Shown: positions 50,766-59,072, counted from the stretch's first letter. The stretch: 64,000 bases of DNA from Pirellulales bacterium (GCA_033762255.1 JANRLT010000007.1:186001-250000); one strand, 5' to 3'. Made by a program: numbers and translations. Notes: generated by a model from the letters alone, not told the origin.

Positions 50766-51252
50766 GATGCCGCTCGTGTAAAATAAAAAATGGCCTAAAA
50801 TTACTGGATCGGGGAAATCTTTCCCCAAAATTGGCTAAACCAGTAGGATAATCGGGCCTGCCGCTGGCCACAAGGGTAGGACGCAGGGAGATTGGCCCGG
50901 CGTTTCCCTGAAAATGCGGTAATTTTCTTAGTTGGCGGACGTCCGAGCGGCAAAAAATTCGCCAAAATCCAGGGTCCGCCAACAAGATTCGATGGGCCAG
51001 GCTGGTTCCAGCCCTCTGCCAAAAAGGATGCTTCGTTGTGCCATGAGCACTCCCCCGGGTGCGAGGTTCGGACCGCAGCGGCTTTATTTTTGGCATTGCC
51101 GCATTGAATTTGCCCACGGCCTGGGATAATCGTGAGGGTCCACGGTCCGCCGTATGTTTGCTTTCCCTGCCGGAGTTTTTTCATTTTTCCCGTAATCGAT
51201 AATCCTGGTAATACAGTGCGTCCCCTTTGCATCTAGGAAATATCCCAAATCC
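50766..51252. other. Divergent region between ilvH and birA
   Basis: The region holds the promoters of ilvH (minus) and birA (plus). A hairpin cluster near ilvH (50803-50844) is the only structure seen. I found no short leader peptide rich in branched-chain codons. Confidence 0.45.
50803..50844 (-). promoter_or_regulatory. Leader hairpin upstream of ilvH
   Basis: GGGGAAA-TC-TTTCCCC (50811-50826) is nested within ACTGG/CCAGT arms (50803-50807 and 50840-50844). On the minus strand a T-rich run (about 50781-50791) follows within 20 bp, before the ilvH ATG. It could act as an attenuator for the ilv operon. Confidence 0.4.
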
Positions 51253-52134
51253 ATGCATCCCGCGACATTAAAAGCACCAAACGCTCAGACATTATGCGCG
51301 CAATCGTGGTTGCGGCGGGTGGAATGGCATGAGCGGTTGGATTCCACGCAAATCCTGGCCCGCCAACACAGCCAGACGCTGCCGGATCAAGAATTACCGC
51401 TGCTCATCGGGGCTAACGAACAATCCGCCGGTCAGGGACGGGGAAGCCATCGCTGGTGGACCGGCGCGGGCGCGCTGGCCTGTAGTCTGCTGCTGGACCC
51501 GCGCCAATTTGGTGGTACCAACCAACCGGTGCCGCAATTATCCCTGGCCGTGGGCGTATCGCTGGTTGAGGTCATCCAGCAAACTTCCCCCCAAATCAAC
51601 ATCGGGCTGCACTGGCCCAACGATCTGTATTGTGACGTGGCTCAGAACTCCCGGTCATCGCTGATAGCCCCGGCTGGTTCCACGGCGGGGACCGCGGATT
51701 CCAGCAGGCAATTTTCCCGCAAAAAGGTGGGGGGGATTTTAATCGAGGCGCTCCCCGGAGGCCGGCTGATCATCGGCGTGGGCGTGAACACCAATAATTC
51801 ATTTTTAGTGGCGGAGAATCCATCGCCAGTCGAGTTGCGGGAAAGCGCTTGCGCTCTGGTGGACCTGACGGGGGAAGCGCTCGACCACACGCAATTTTTA
51901 CTCGCTTGGATGGCGGAGCTACGCGCGGCGCTGGAACTACTGTATGCGCACCCGGAACGTCTGGGGGAGGAATTTGACCGGCACTGTCTGCAACGGGGCG
52001 AAACGCTGACGCTGTATCAGGGGACCGCCCAATACATCGGCCGCTGCCTGGGGATCGCGACGAACGGGGCGTTACGACTGCAACTGCCGGCAGGAGAGCG
52101 GGAATTTACGAGCGGAAGTTTGAGGCGGGAGTAG
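51253..52134 (+). CDS. birA: Biotin-[acetyl-CoA-carboxylase] ligase, monofunctional
   Basis: The 293-residue enzyme attaches biotin to the carrier protein of acetyl-CoA carboxylase. Motifs are DSTQILAR, NEQSAGQGRGSHRWW for biotinyl-AMP binding, HWPNDLY, and KKVGGILIE with the catalytic Lys, then IIGVGVNTNN. The usual KWPND reads HWPND here. Between WPND and KVGG there is a roughly 20-residue Ser/Gly/Thr insertion. The N-terminal DNA-binding domain of E. coli BirA is absent, so it is probably not a repressor. ATG 51253 is the first in-frame start. Confidence 0.92.
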   Translation: MHPATLKAPNAQTLCAQSWLRRVEWHERLDSTQILARQHSQTLPDQELPLLIGANEQSAGQGRGSHRWWTGAGALACSLLLDPRQFGGTNQPVPQLSLAVGVSLVEVIQQTSPQINIGLHWPNDLYCDVAQNSRSSLIAPAGSTAGTADSSRQFSRKKVGGILIEALPGGRLIIGVGVNTNNSFLVAENPSPVELRESACALVDLTGEALDHTQFLLAWMAELRAALELLYAHPERLGEEFDRHCLQRGETLTLYQGTAQYIGRCLGIATNGALRLQLPAGEREFTSGSLRRE

Positions 52135-52166
52135 TGGAGGTGTACTAGAGAATAGCAGTAGGATAA

Positions 52167-52499
52167 CTACGAAATACTCAATATTGAGGTTAAGGGATCA
52201 ATTTCAAATTTATGTATTTCTAAGTGATGAAAAGTTAGCAAATCCTTTAGCTGCAATAGACTGCAATTCCCAATCCTTAGCCATATGAACTTTGGCGGAT
52301 GACCATAAAGTAAACTGCGTTGCTGGAAATCACTATCTTTGGAAACCAGACAATACCCCTGATCTCGCGCAAATTCCCAGAGTGCGGTATCAGTGCCACC
52401 TAAAAGCCCACAGTCACGGGCATGCACACTACTTGGATACAGATTCGCTAACAATCTCGGCAGCTTGGGCGATAAATTTTCGTCAAAGAGCAGCTTCAT
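52167..52499 (-). CDS. DUF5615 PIN-like toxin candidate
   Basis: The 110-residue product starts MKLLFDENLSPKLPRLL and continues with VHARDCGLLGGTDTALWEFARDQGYCLVSKDSDFQQ, the DUF5615/Mut7-C-like PIN-fold pattern with acidic residues Asp7, Glu8, Asp37 and Asp55/Asp57. Members are predicted RNases and toxins. Its start overlaps the end of the DUF433 gene by 17 bp, the common antitoxin-toxin coupling. It is the last gene of a five-gene minus-strand block. The composition is AT-richer than its neighbours, as is frequent in accessory DNA. Confidence 0.88.
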   Translation of the reverse strand: MKLLFDENLSPKLPRLLANLYPSSVHARDCGLLGGTDTALWEFARDQGYCLVSKDSDFQQRSLLYGHPPKFIWLRIGNCSLLQLKDLLTFHHLEIHKFEIDPLTSILSIS

Positions 52500-52719
52500 G
52501 CGGCACGATAGTTAAACGGCGGTCGCGATCGGCGGCAAAAGCAAAGCAGGCTTGAATGTCCTCATAAGTTAGATCGGGAAAATCTTCCAGCACTTCCGCG
52601 ATGGAGAGACCGCCTCCTAAATAATCAAAAACATCCACCACAGCGATGCGCGTGCCGCGAATGCACGGTTTGCCACTCCGAATTTCAGGATCGATGATAA
52701 TTCGTTCACGATAGTTCAT
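52483..52719 (-). CDS. DUF433 antitoxin candidate
   Basis: The 78-residue product has the compact DUF433 domain: IIIDPEIRSGKPCIRGTRIAVVDVFDYLGGGLSIAEVLEDFPDLTYEDI. It is a winged-helix-like antitoxin that probably binds DNA and neutralises the DUF5615 protein. Its start overlaps the end of the preceding gene by 14 bp and its end overlaps the toxin start. It is shorter than the DUF433 protein at 21639. Confidence 0.9.
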   Translation of the reverse strand: MNYRERIIIDPEIRSGKPCIRGTRIAVVDVFDYLGGGLSIAEVLEDFPDLTYEDIQACFAFAADRDRRLTIVPHEAAL

Positions 52720-53206
52720 AATTATATTTTACTTGAACGCTCTGCTTTAGGCAAGATTGGCAATGGGTAACATGCCTTATATTGACGGTGACCACGTTAT
52801 GATCCATCGATGATATGGGGCAAGCTGGGAATTTTTCTAAAAATTTTGGCTCCCCCACATATTTTATCTGCAGGGCATCGGCCCGGACAGTCCAGGACTC
52901 GCTACTTACCAAGACAACTGCAAGCTCAATATCACCTTGAAATTCACGAATATCGGGAATGACATTCTCATGCACAACGTCGTTCAAGCGCAAGAAACCA
53001 TCCGCTATCCATAGCGGCAAATCCGCGGGAGGCGGGGTAAATTTACTCACAGATAACGAGAGTATAACCAGCTGTAACCAAACTGTATGCTTTTCTGGAT
53101 CATTGGGCGATCGATGCAGCATGGCCAAAAGCTCCACTTGAGTCTCGTGGCCAGTATTGGTAACCGATACCAGAGTCGTGTCATGGAGCTCGATAAACTG
53201 TTCCAT
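52706..53206 (-). CDS. Unknown protein inside the toxin-antitoxin operon
   Basis: The 166-residue product starts MEQFIELHDTTLVSVT and contains LPLWIADGFLRLNDVV, and a His/Cys-containing end (NIRHVTHCQSCLKQSV). Alternating hydrophobic strands suggest an all-beta fold. I do not recognise a named family. It begins one base after the stop of the RelE/ParE-type toxin gene (TGA-C-ATG) and overlaps the DUF433 gene, so all five genes are translationally linked. It may be a third component, an immunity-like protein, or a passenger. Confidence 0.72.
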   Translation of the reverse strand: MEQFIELHDTTLVSVTNTGHETQVELLAMLHRSPNDPEKHTVWLQLVILSLSVSKFTPPPADLPLWIADGFLRLNDVVHENVIPDIREFQGDIELAVVLVSSESWTVRADALQIKYVGEPKFLEKFPACPISSMDHNVVTVNIRHVTHCQSCLKQSVQVKYNYELS

Positions 53207-53207
53207 G

Positions 53208-53507
53208 TCATTTTAAGCCTTTGAGCTTAGCGGAAATTTTATCGGGGTCTTGCCGACAATCAAGGACGGCGTAAATTTCGATTTCGTTCTCGCGAATATC
53301 GTAATAAATTGCAAAAGGAAATCTTTTGGAATTACAACGATATAACCCTTGCACCCGTTCATGCACTCCCGCATAGATGAGTAACGAATCAATATCTGTA
53401 AGCAGGCAATCGGTAAAATATTTACCCAGTCTTTCACGTTGTGATTCATAAAAATCCGCGCCTATTTCTAGATCATGTTCGGCTTGCGGGAGAATTACAA
53501 TCTTCAT
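53208..53507 (-). CDS. RelE/ParE-superfamily toxin
   Basis: The 99-residue product shows the fold's pattern: KIVILPQAEHDLEIGADFYESQ at the N-terminus, LGKYFTDCLLTDIDSLL, and the beta-sheet region YRCNSKRFPFAIYYDIRENEIEIYAVLDCRQDP with the conserved Arg/Phe/Tyr and a late Cys-Arg. RelE members cut mRNA on ribosomes; ParE members inhibit gyrase. ATG 53507 overlaps the antitoxin stop as ATGA, a classic coupled pair. The catalytic residues do not settle RelE versus ParE. Confidence 0.9.
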   Translation of the reverse strand: MKIVILPQAEHDLEIGADFYESQRERLGKYFTDCLLTDIDSLLIYAGVHERVQGLYRCNSKRFPFAIYYDIRENEIEIYAVLDCRQDPDKISAKLKGLK

Positions 53508-53722
53508 GAGCAACGCTTTCGTAAGCGTTCCTTAGCCGCTTCCCAATCGCCAAATTGTATTTGGCCAGCCTGAACAGCCGCAATGCGCTCTGCCAATACT
53601 CCGCCATGCCAAGCGGGGGTGGTAATATCCGCGGGCTGGCGGGATAAATCCGCCCAGAGTTCTTCCATCAACGCCAATTTTTCCTGAATCGATAAGAATT
53701 CGAGGGAAGTGATGCTTGCCAT
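53504..53722 (-). CDS. Addiction-module antitoxin (Unstab_antitox type)
   Basis: The 72-residue product begins MASITSLEFLSIQEKLALMEELWADL, a hallmark of the putative addiction-module component family that pairs with RelE/ParE toxins, and ends in a basic helix (DWEAAKERLRKRCS). It overlaps the toxin gene by four bases. It is first in the five-gene block, so its promoter probably drives both toxin-antitoxin pairs. Confidence 0.9.
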   Translation of the reverse strand: MASITSLEFLSIQEKLALMEELWADLSRQPADITTPAWHGGVLAERIAAVQAGQIQFGDWEAAKERLRKRCS

Positions 53723-53847
53723 GTTAACAATGTGTATTGGAAAAGAGGATGCTTAGAATTAAAGGATAGCATTTCTCAAAATTCCCGGCAAATCCTCCGC
53801 CGCAAAAAAAGTCAGCGTCTGGATTATCGCGACTATCTCCTGCGTTA

Positions 53848-54075
53848 CTAGGCTTTTAACATCCCATAGAGGTTAATCCGCCCACACTCGCCACACATGA
53901 ACGCGGCGACTGTCCCGGCCACCGGGTAGCGGCCCAGCCAAAAGCTCGGCCGGCCGCCGGGCAGCGAGTACTCGACGGCCTGGTGGTGTCCGGTGGGGTG
54001 CGTTTTGTCGTGGAGCTGAATCGGGGCCATGGTCCCATCGCACTCGGGACAAGGACGCGATTGTTCGTCGGCCAT
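53848..54075 (-). CDS. Small zinc-ribbon protein
   Basis: The 75-residue product has two Cys pairs, CPEC near residue 9 and CGEC near residue 61, in a layout fit for one zinc ion. Between them is a hydrophilic segment with HDKTHPTGHHQAVEY and GRPSFWLGRYPVAG. I do not recognise the family. It is separate from the toxin-antitoxin block by 125 bp. Confidence 0.6.
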   Translation of the reverse strand: MADEQSRPCPECDGTMAPIQLHDKTHPTGHHQAVEYSLPGGRPSFWLGRYPVAGTVAAFMCGECGRINLYGMLKA

Positions 54076-54168
54076 AACATTCTCCTTATCTGGGAAACCA
54101 AGTCCGTGGTGATCATTCCGCCGCTGAATGGTATGCGTCAGCGGGCCACACTCCGTTGAATTTGATTG

Positions 54169-54798
54169 CTATATCGCGTTTTTTATTGTCGAGATTAGTT
54201 CCGTTTCAGCCATGTGAAAGTCATTCAGTTGTAGCGTGAATCCGCTGCGCATGCCACCGCGTGAGTCCCACGCGATCAGTCGCCAGAGCGCAAGTATAGC
54301 GGGACCATCCGATTCGCCGGAAAGGCGTTTGATCAGCCAATGACCATACGCAAGGTACGCACAATTTCTCCTCGTCTTTTCATCAGTCACGAGACGCGTC
54401 GTCATCTCTTCATCAATCTTTAACCCATTCTCGCTGGCCAGCTCCGCAATACATTCTGACATCAAATAATCCGCCCGTCGCTTATCCCTAGCGTAAAGCT
54501 TCTTGGGATGCAGGTGGGATGCATTGACGATTCGCATGCAAAGTTCACATCGACATAATACTGGTGTTGGACCAATTCCCTTTGTCCCCGGTTTTTCAAC
54601 GATGTCAAATGACGACAAAAGGTACGTGCTGAAGAAGGCCCCAAATTCGTCGAGCTCTTCTTCTTGCGGACGTAGATGATTGGGAAGATGGTGGTAATTG
54701 GACCGCAGCCATTCTGTCGCTGCCTCCGGTCCTCCGGAGTGATGAGCAACTCTAGAAGGCTGAATCAATCCTTTGTCAATGGCGTCGCTGATCCACAT
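54169..54798 (-). CDS. Unknown protein with a CRCELC motif
   Basis: The 209-residue product has a Cys cluster (VLCRCELC) near residue 84, and otherwise mixed helical sequence such as RDKRRADYLMSECIAELA and YLAYGHWLIKRLSGESDG. No signal peptide, membrane segment or known catalytic motif is visible. It belongs to a block of unfamiliar genes (53.8-55.5 kb) with less typical composition, possibly acquired. I assign no function. Confidence 0.55.
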   Translation of the reverse strand: MWISDAIDKGLIQPSRVAHHSGGPEAATEWLRSNYHHLPNHLRPQEEELDEFGAFFSTYLLSSFDIVEKPGTKGIGPTPVLCRCELCMRIVNASHLHPKKLYARDKRRADYLMSECIAELASENGLKIDEEMTTRLVTDEKTRRNCAYLAYGHWLIKRLSGESDGPAILALWRLIAWDSRGGMRSGFTLQLNDFHMAETELISTIKNAI

Positions 54799-54939
54799 CA
54801 GCAGCTTGTAACATTGACTGCTAATGGAAATTGCTAACTCAAGTTTTGCGTAATCGAAGGCGGGTATCCTCGCTTTCTATCAAAACAATGGAAATAATCG
54901 TCCAAACCGCGGCCGACTGGCTTATTATACCATAGCTTG

Positions 54940-55473
54940 CTATCGAGTGTCCGTTCCAACGTCTGGTTCGGCGTTCCCTGGCGCATCGCGATCTTTTTGC
55001 CCGTCTGCGAGCAGGTCAAGGCACTCTCTCCGAAAGCCTACGTAACCAATGGCGATAGTGACAACACAGAAGGCGGCAATCGAAATGGGACTGGCGCCAT
55101 GACGCAGCAAACGAGCCGTGTCGAGCTGTTGATGCCCTGACATCCAAGCGATGGCCAAATACACGCCATTCGCCAGGATACAAAAATACGCGATAAACCA
55201 CATCCAGCGCTGCCTGATGACCAACGCGGCGATCAATGGCGCCAACACGCCAATCACGGGACCGCCCCATAGCGTGAAAAGCGGTTGAGGATCGGGGGCA
55301 AAGCGACTCTGGGGCAGGCGCCATGGAGCAAGATCGGCTTCCCGCAATGTCCCGCCCCCCAGCCACCCGCAGACGACATGCCCCGATTCGTGAATAACGG
55401 TCATCACGCACCACGACGCAAACAGCAGGACAACAAAGCAGAACACGCAGTTGGATATTGGGAATGATCTCAA
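54940..55473 (-). CDS. Membrane protein with HESGH motif, possible M50-like metalloprotease
   Basis: The 177-residue product has an N-terminal hydrophobic segment that contains VMTVIHESGHVVCGWLGGG, an HExxH zinc site placed inside a membrane helix as in site-2 (M50) proteases. Three further hydrophobic segments follow (GGPVIGVLAPLIAALVI, MWFIAYFCILANGVYLAIA, ISIAAFCVVTIAIGYVG). The NPDG-type second motif of S2P is not obvious, though GHQQLDTARLL could supply the third zinc ligand. Proteolytic function is plausible but unproven. Confidence 0.65.
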   Translation of the reverse strand: MRSFPISNCVFCFVVLLFASWCVMTVIHESGHVVCGWLGGGTLREADLAPWRLPQSRFAPDPQPLFTLWGGPVIGVLAPLIAALVIRQRWMWFIAYFCILANGVYLAIAWMSGHQQLDTARLLRHGASPISIAAFCVVTIAIGYVGFRRECLDLLADGQKDRDAPGNAEPDVGTDTR

Positions 55474-55982
55474 TGGGCACGACCTTTAATTGCCAAATAT
55501 TGCCTCATTCACGCCTTCCACGCGGCTACTTATATGGCCCAATTCAGCATTAAAGCAATTTTCTCTTATCGTACCGTGGTGCGTATACCAAGAGTCAACA
55601 AATTGCAAATTCAAAATAATACTCTATCTAGCTAAATAAAGCGTGGCTGGCATTTTGTAAAGGCACGAAGAATTGATTGTTAGTTGCGGAATTTACGCAA
55701 CCGCGTTGCGGTTGAACTTTTTGTATTATGGCCCCCTGGGTAGCCGCTACGCGGCAACCCAGGGCTGAGTTATGTAACCGCGTTGCGGTAGAGTTCCCTC
55801 TCCCCAGCACTCTCCGGTGGGAGAGGGGGTACCTCGCTACGCCCTGCTAATGGGCAATACCGTGTATCATCGCCCAAGAGTTGGAGCGGAGCGAACAAAC
55901 CTGGGTGAGTTGATTAATCGTTGATACAACACCACGGTCATGTCGGATCGTGATCCGACCTACGGCTACCCACCCCAACCCC
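55474..55982. other. Gene-free region with compound palindromes
   Basis: Apart from the compound palindromic repeat at 55698-55828 the region is AT-rich without a credible coding frame. Confidence 0.5.
55698..55828. repeat. Compound palindromic repeat, copy 2
   Basis: CAACCGCGTTGCGGTTG, then CCCTGGGTAGCCGC with GCGGCAACCCAGGG (55734-55764), then CCCTCTCCCC with GGTGGGAGAGGGG, in the same order and spacing as at 12165-12277. It lies downstream of the PEP-CTERM gene. Confidence 0.88.
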
Positions 55983-56663
55983 TTACGCCCGGGTTGCCCC
56001 GCGGCGCACCCAGCAGGCAAGACCCAATAGTCCCGCCGTGACCATCCATGCGCTCGGTTCGGGAATGGGATTGGTGACATACGTCAAATTGTCCACATTA
56101 TACCCGCTGCCAATCGTCGCATCGCCACCGATCGTCACCGAGCTAAACGGCGTATCGGAAATCAATCCCGCGAAATACAGCGTGCCTTGATCGTAGGTCG
56201 CGCCACCGGTTAGGGCATTCCCCACGGGCGTATTAATAAATAACGAATCCACCGGGCTCTCAACCACATTAAAGAAAATCCCGACGCCGTAGACGGGATT
56301 TTCAAACGTGACGCTAAAGCTTTCGCCCGGAAAGAAAAAGGCAAAGCTATTCAGTCCCCGCTGCAAAGCCAGACTGGCGTCCCCCAGGCGATTGTAATTG
56401 TTATCCACGCGGCCATCCGCGCCGATGGGGAAGGAATCATAGTTGATTCCATTAAGTAGCGTGCCCGCGGGAATCGTGCTGTTGATGGGGTAGCTTTCGT
56501 AAGTCTCGGTCACAAAGGGGGTGGCCCCCAGCGCGGTAAAGAAATCCGCGGAAGATGTGTAAGTGCTTGTCGCCGCGACAGCCATCCCGCTTGTCTGGCA
56601 AAACATGCCCGCGACCATCACGCCCAACCACAATGGACGCAACCAACCCAAATTGAAATTCAT
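55983..56663 (-). CDS. PEP-CTERM sorted extracellular protein
   Basis: The 226-residue product has a signal peptide (to about residue 30) and ends with IPEPSAWMVTAGLLGLACWVRRG: the PEP motif, a membrane helix and a basic tail recognised by an exosortase. The mature region is a Ser/Thr/Asn/Gly-rich beta domain (SFAFFFPGESFSVTFENPVYGVGIFF). Such proteins are exported and anchored or released into extracellular polymer. The exosortase gene is not in the window. Confidence 0.92.
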   Translation of the reverse strand: MNFNLGWLRPLWLGVMVAGMFCQTSGMAVAATSTYTSSADFFTALGATPFVTETYESYPINSTIPAGTLLNGINYDSFPIGADGRVDNNYNRLGDASLALQRGLNSFAFFFPGESFSVTFENPVYGVGIFFNVVESPVDSLFINTPVGNALTGGATYDQGTLYFAGLISDTPFSSVTIGGDATIGSGYNVDNLTYVTNPIPEPSAWMVTAGLLGLACWVRRGATRA

Positions 56664-56920
56664 GAGGCAACTCCGTGGGCCTGCTTTCCGGCGCGAAATC
56701 CTTTACGCTGGCGGATCAGTGGCCCGTAAAAGGTGTGAAACTCAGTAGCGTTTCCCAAAAAAGCAAACACAAAATGACGTAAAAGCTAAGCTGAAGGTTA
56801 GTTGCTAATTTTATTCATGTCAACGATTTTGCAGGTTGTCCCTCCATAATCCGCCAAATCAGTCCTATAACGCTAAGATCGCGAATACTGGAAAATTGCC
56901 AGAAAATTCCGGCACTTTCC

Positions 56921-58036
56921 CTAGCGTAAGGCCGCGACGCAGCATTCTTGCCGATTGTGGCTCAGTTGCCGGGCCTGCACGTGGGCGTACCCCCAGCTTT
57001 TCACAGTTGCCAAAAAATCGGGCAATTCCGCCGCCAGTCGATAGTCCGGCAGCTTCAGCGTCAAAATCAATCCCTCGGCCCGCACATGCTGGTTCGTCAC
57101 GATGCCGCCGATGGTGTCCAGCGTATATTGCGGGGTGACATTGATATCCGCCGTGATCCAGCGCACGCCGCGCAAGGCTGTTTTGCGAATTTCATGCCCG
57201 CGTCTGCGCCAATGCTTGAACTTTCGCTCCGCCAACACGCGCTCGTCCATTTGGGCCGGATCCACGCCAATGACCCGCAACCCCGCGCGTAAGAGCGCCT
57301 GGCTGGCTCCGCCGGGCGCGCTGCCAATCTCGAGCGCGATCTGGTTCCGTTCAATCGGGAACCGCCACGTGGCCAGCGCTTCGCGCATTTTCACATACGC
57401 CCGCGAGACCATATCCGGCGGCGGCTCACACTGAAAGATTCCCCCCGGCCAGCGCGTCCAGGGAGCTCCCCGGCGGATCGTGTGCCACCCACACCACCAT
57501 TCGTCGGGCTCCACCTGAATCACCTCCAGCACCCGCTGTCCGGCGCGCAGCGGCAGCGCGTCCCCATCACTATTCCTACGCAAGATTTCCCCGGGCAACA
57601 GTGTCCGCAAAAATTCCGTGGCGGCGATCGTTTCCGCGGTCGGCCCCGGCTCATAACCGTGATCCCCCACGGTCTGCGCATCGCGGCACGAGACAAACAC
57701 TTGCTCAAACGGCAACAGCGTCCCCTGCTTATCCAGGGCGTCGTGGCTTTTAGCCGCCATTTCCGCTAGCCGCGGGGCCACGGTTTCCCCTTGGGCCCCC
57801 CATTCCGCCGGCGACCCCGCCAGCTTGCCCAGCGACCAGTTCCATGATCTGGCAAACGTCGTTCCCAGATCCAGGTCGTCTGGCAACGCCAAATCCGGCG
57901 AAACCTTGAACGTTACAAATCCCGGACGGGAAAAACTGGCGGACAGGCCCGGCCAGCGTAAGGCCAATTCTTGTTTTAACGGAGCCTCGGCCCCCCGTTG
58001 GCACGTGGCCAGTAAAAAACGCGGCGCGGCGGCCAT
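56921..58036 (-). CDS. RlmM-like SAM-dependent RNA ribose methyltransferase
   Basis: The 371-residue product pairs an N-terminal THUMP-like region (about residues 1-190, with FLLATCQRGAEAPLKQEL) with a C-terminal FtsJ/RrmJ-type methyltransferase: LEIGSAPGGASQALLRAGLRVIGVDPAQM binds SAM, and VRWITADINV and LILTLKLPDY supply the Asp and Lys of the K-D-K-E set. The architecture fits RlmM, which 2'-O-methylates a 23S rRNA cytidine, but the target base is not provable here. The start at 58036 is supported by the conserved N-terminus. Confidence 0.85.
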   Translation of the reverse strand: MAAAPRFLLATCQRGAEAPLKQELALRWPGLSASFSRPGFVTFKVSPDLALPDDLDLGTTFARSWNWSLGKLAGSPAEWGAQGETVAPRLAEMAAKSHDALDKQGTLLPFEQVFVSCRDAQTVGDHGYEPGPTAETIAATEFLRTLLPGEILRRNSDGDALPLRAGQRVLEVIQVEPDEWWCGWHTIRRGAPWTRWPGGIFQCEPPPDMVSRAYVKMREALATWRFPIERNQIALEIGSAPGGASQALLRAGLRVIGVDPAQMDERVLAERKFKHWRRRGHEIRKTALRGVRWITADINVTPQYTLDTIGGIVTNQHVRAEGLILTLKLPDYRLAAELPDFLATVKSWGYAHVQARQLSHNRQECCVAALR

Positions 58037-58168
58037 AAGGCAAGCGACCTGGGCAAATGGGTATTTGCACGAAAAGGAATAAACACAAACTACCCAGTTT
58101 ACCAGCTTGCCCTGCCCATTAGCACCCCTAGCGCCGCCCTAGGGTATGAAAATAAAATGGGGGCAAAC

Positions 58169-58852
58169 TTAGCGCTGTTCAGGCTCGTTGCTGAGGAACA
58201 TCACATTGTACAAAATGCCCCCCACGACCGCACCGATGGCGGGCCCGATGATGTACAAATGCAGGTAGGAAAGGTCATTCTTGGCAAGTGCCGGCCCAAA
58301 AGTGCGGGCGGGATTCATGCTGGCCCCGGTGAGTGCCCCGCCCATGAGGATATCCGCGACCAGGGTAAAGGCGATGGCCACGCCGATGATGTTGCCGCTT
58401 TTGAGCGCGACGCCATTGGCAAAGACCGCACAGATCAGAAAGAAGGTTAGGACAGCCTCGACAACGACCAGTTTGGTGGGGTCGGCGTTGGCTTTTCCCG
58501 GAGAGAGCGAGCCGAGCGTTTGCCCGAGGTCACTATCGGGTCCCAGAATATACAGCAGCAGATAGCCAGCGGCGGCACCGCCCGCCATTTGGGCGATCCA
58601 GTAAACAATTGACTTGCCAATGTCAATTTTGCCGGTGAGCAGTAGCGCCAGGGTCACCGCCGGATTGACATGCGCCCCGGAAATCCAACCCCAGGTGTAG
58701 ATAATTACCACCAAGGCAAAGCCGTGGGCGAGCGCCACACCGACGATCCCCGCGCCGTTGCTGCCAGCCAGCGCCCCCGCCCCCGCGCCGAGAAAGACGA
58801 GTGTAAACGTGCCAAGAAACTCCGCCACGGCCGCTGGAAACGTCTTGTCCAT
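58169..58852 (-). CDS. aqpZ: Aquaporin (MIP family)
   Basis: The 227-residue product forms a six-helix water channel. The two half-helix motifs are GAHVNPAVTLAL and GASMNPARTFGPAL. The selectivity-filter arginine follows the second NPA (NPAR), as in water-selective aquaporins, and the length matches AqpZ. ATG 58852 (MDKTFPAAVAEFLGTFTLVFLG) is a normal MIP start. No metabolic neighbours suggest glycerol uptake. Confidence 0.95.
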   Translation of the reverse strand: MDKTFPAAVAEFLGTFTLVFLGAGAGALAGSNGAGIVGVALAHGFALVVIIYTWGWISGAHVNPAVTLALLLTGKIDIGKSIVYWIAQMAGGAAAGYLLLYILGPDSDLGQTLGSLSPGKANADPTKLVVVEAVLTFFLICAVFANGVALKSGNIIGVAIAFTLVADILMGGALTGASMNPARTFGPALAKNDLSYLHLYIIGPAIGAVVGGILYNVMFLSNEPEQR

Positions 58853-58939
58853 AAGATTCCACCTGGGAAAAGATCAAGGAAATAGCAAAGTTGCACCGCA
58901 GTATAGCCTGCTACTAAAAAAAAGTGCAACCGGGGAATG

Positions 58940-59065
58940 GTAGCGGAATTCGCCAGAATTCCGAGGGGGCACTATAAAGATGTCAATAAAACGGATCGTT
59001 ACGGAACTTTTGCAAGTTCCGCTACGGATAAGTTTGGTCGCGTAGCGGAATTCGCCAGAATTCCG
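58940..59065. repeat. TAGCGGAATTCGCCAGAATTCCG repeats
   Basis: GTAGCGGAATTCGCCAG occurs at 58940 and again at 59042, with the inverted TTCCGCTAC at 59017-59025 between. This is the same family as 23378-23440. Confidence 0.85.
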
Positions 59066-59072
59066 AATGTAT

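Noticed and set aside
54834-55019. Short minus-strand frame containing NQTLERTLDS, a peptide often seen in translated cassette-type repeats
   Set aside because: It overlaps the metalloprotease-like gene and no integron integrase or clear attC pair was found; kept only as a hint of an acquired block.
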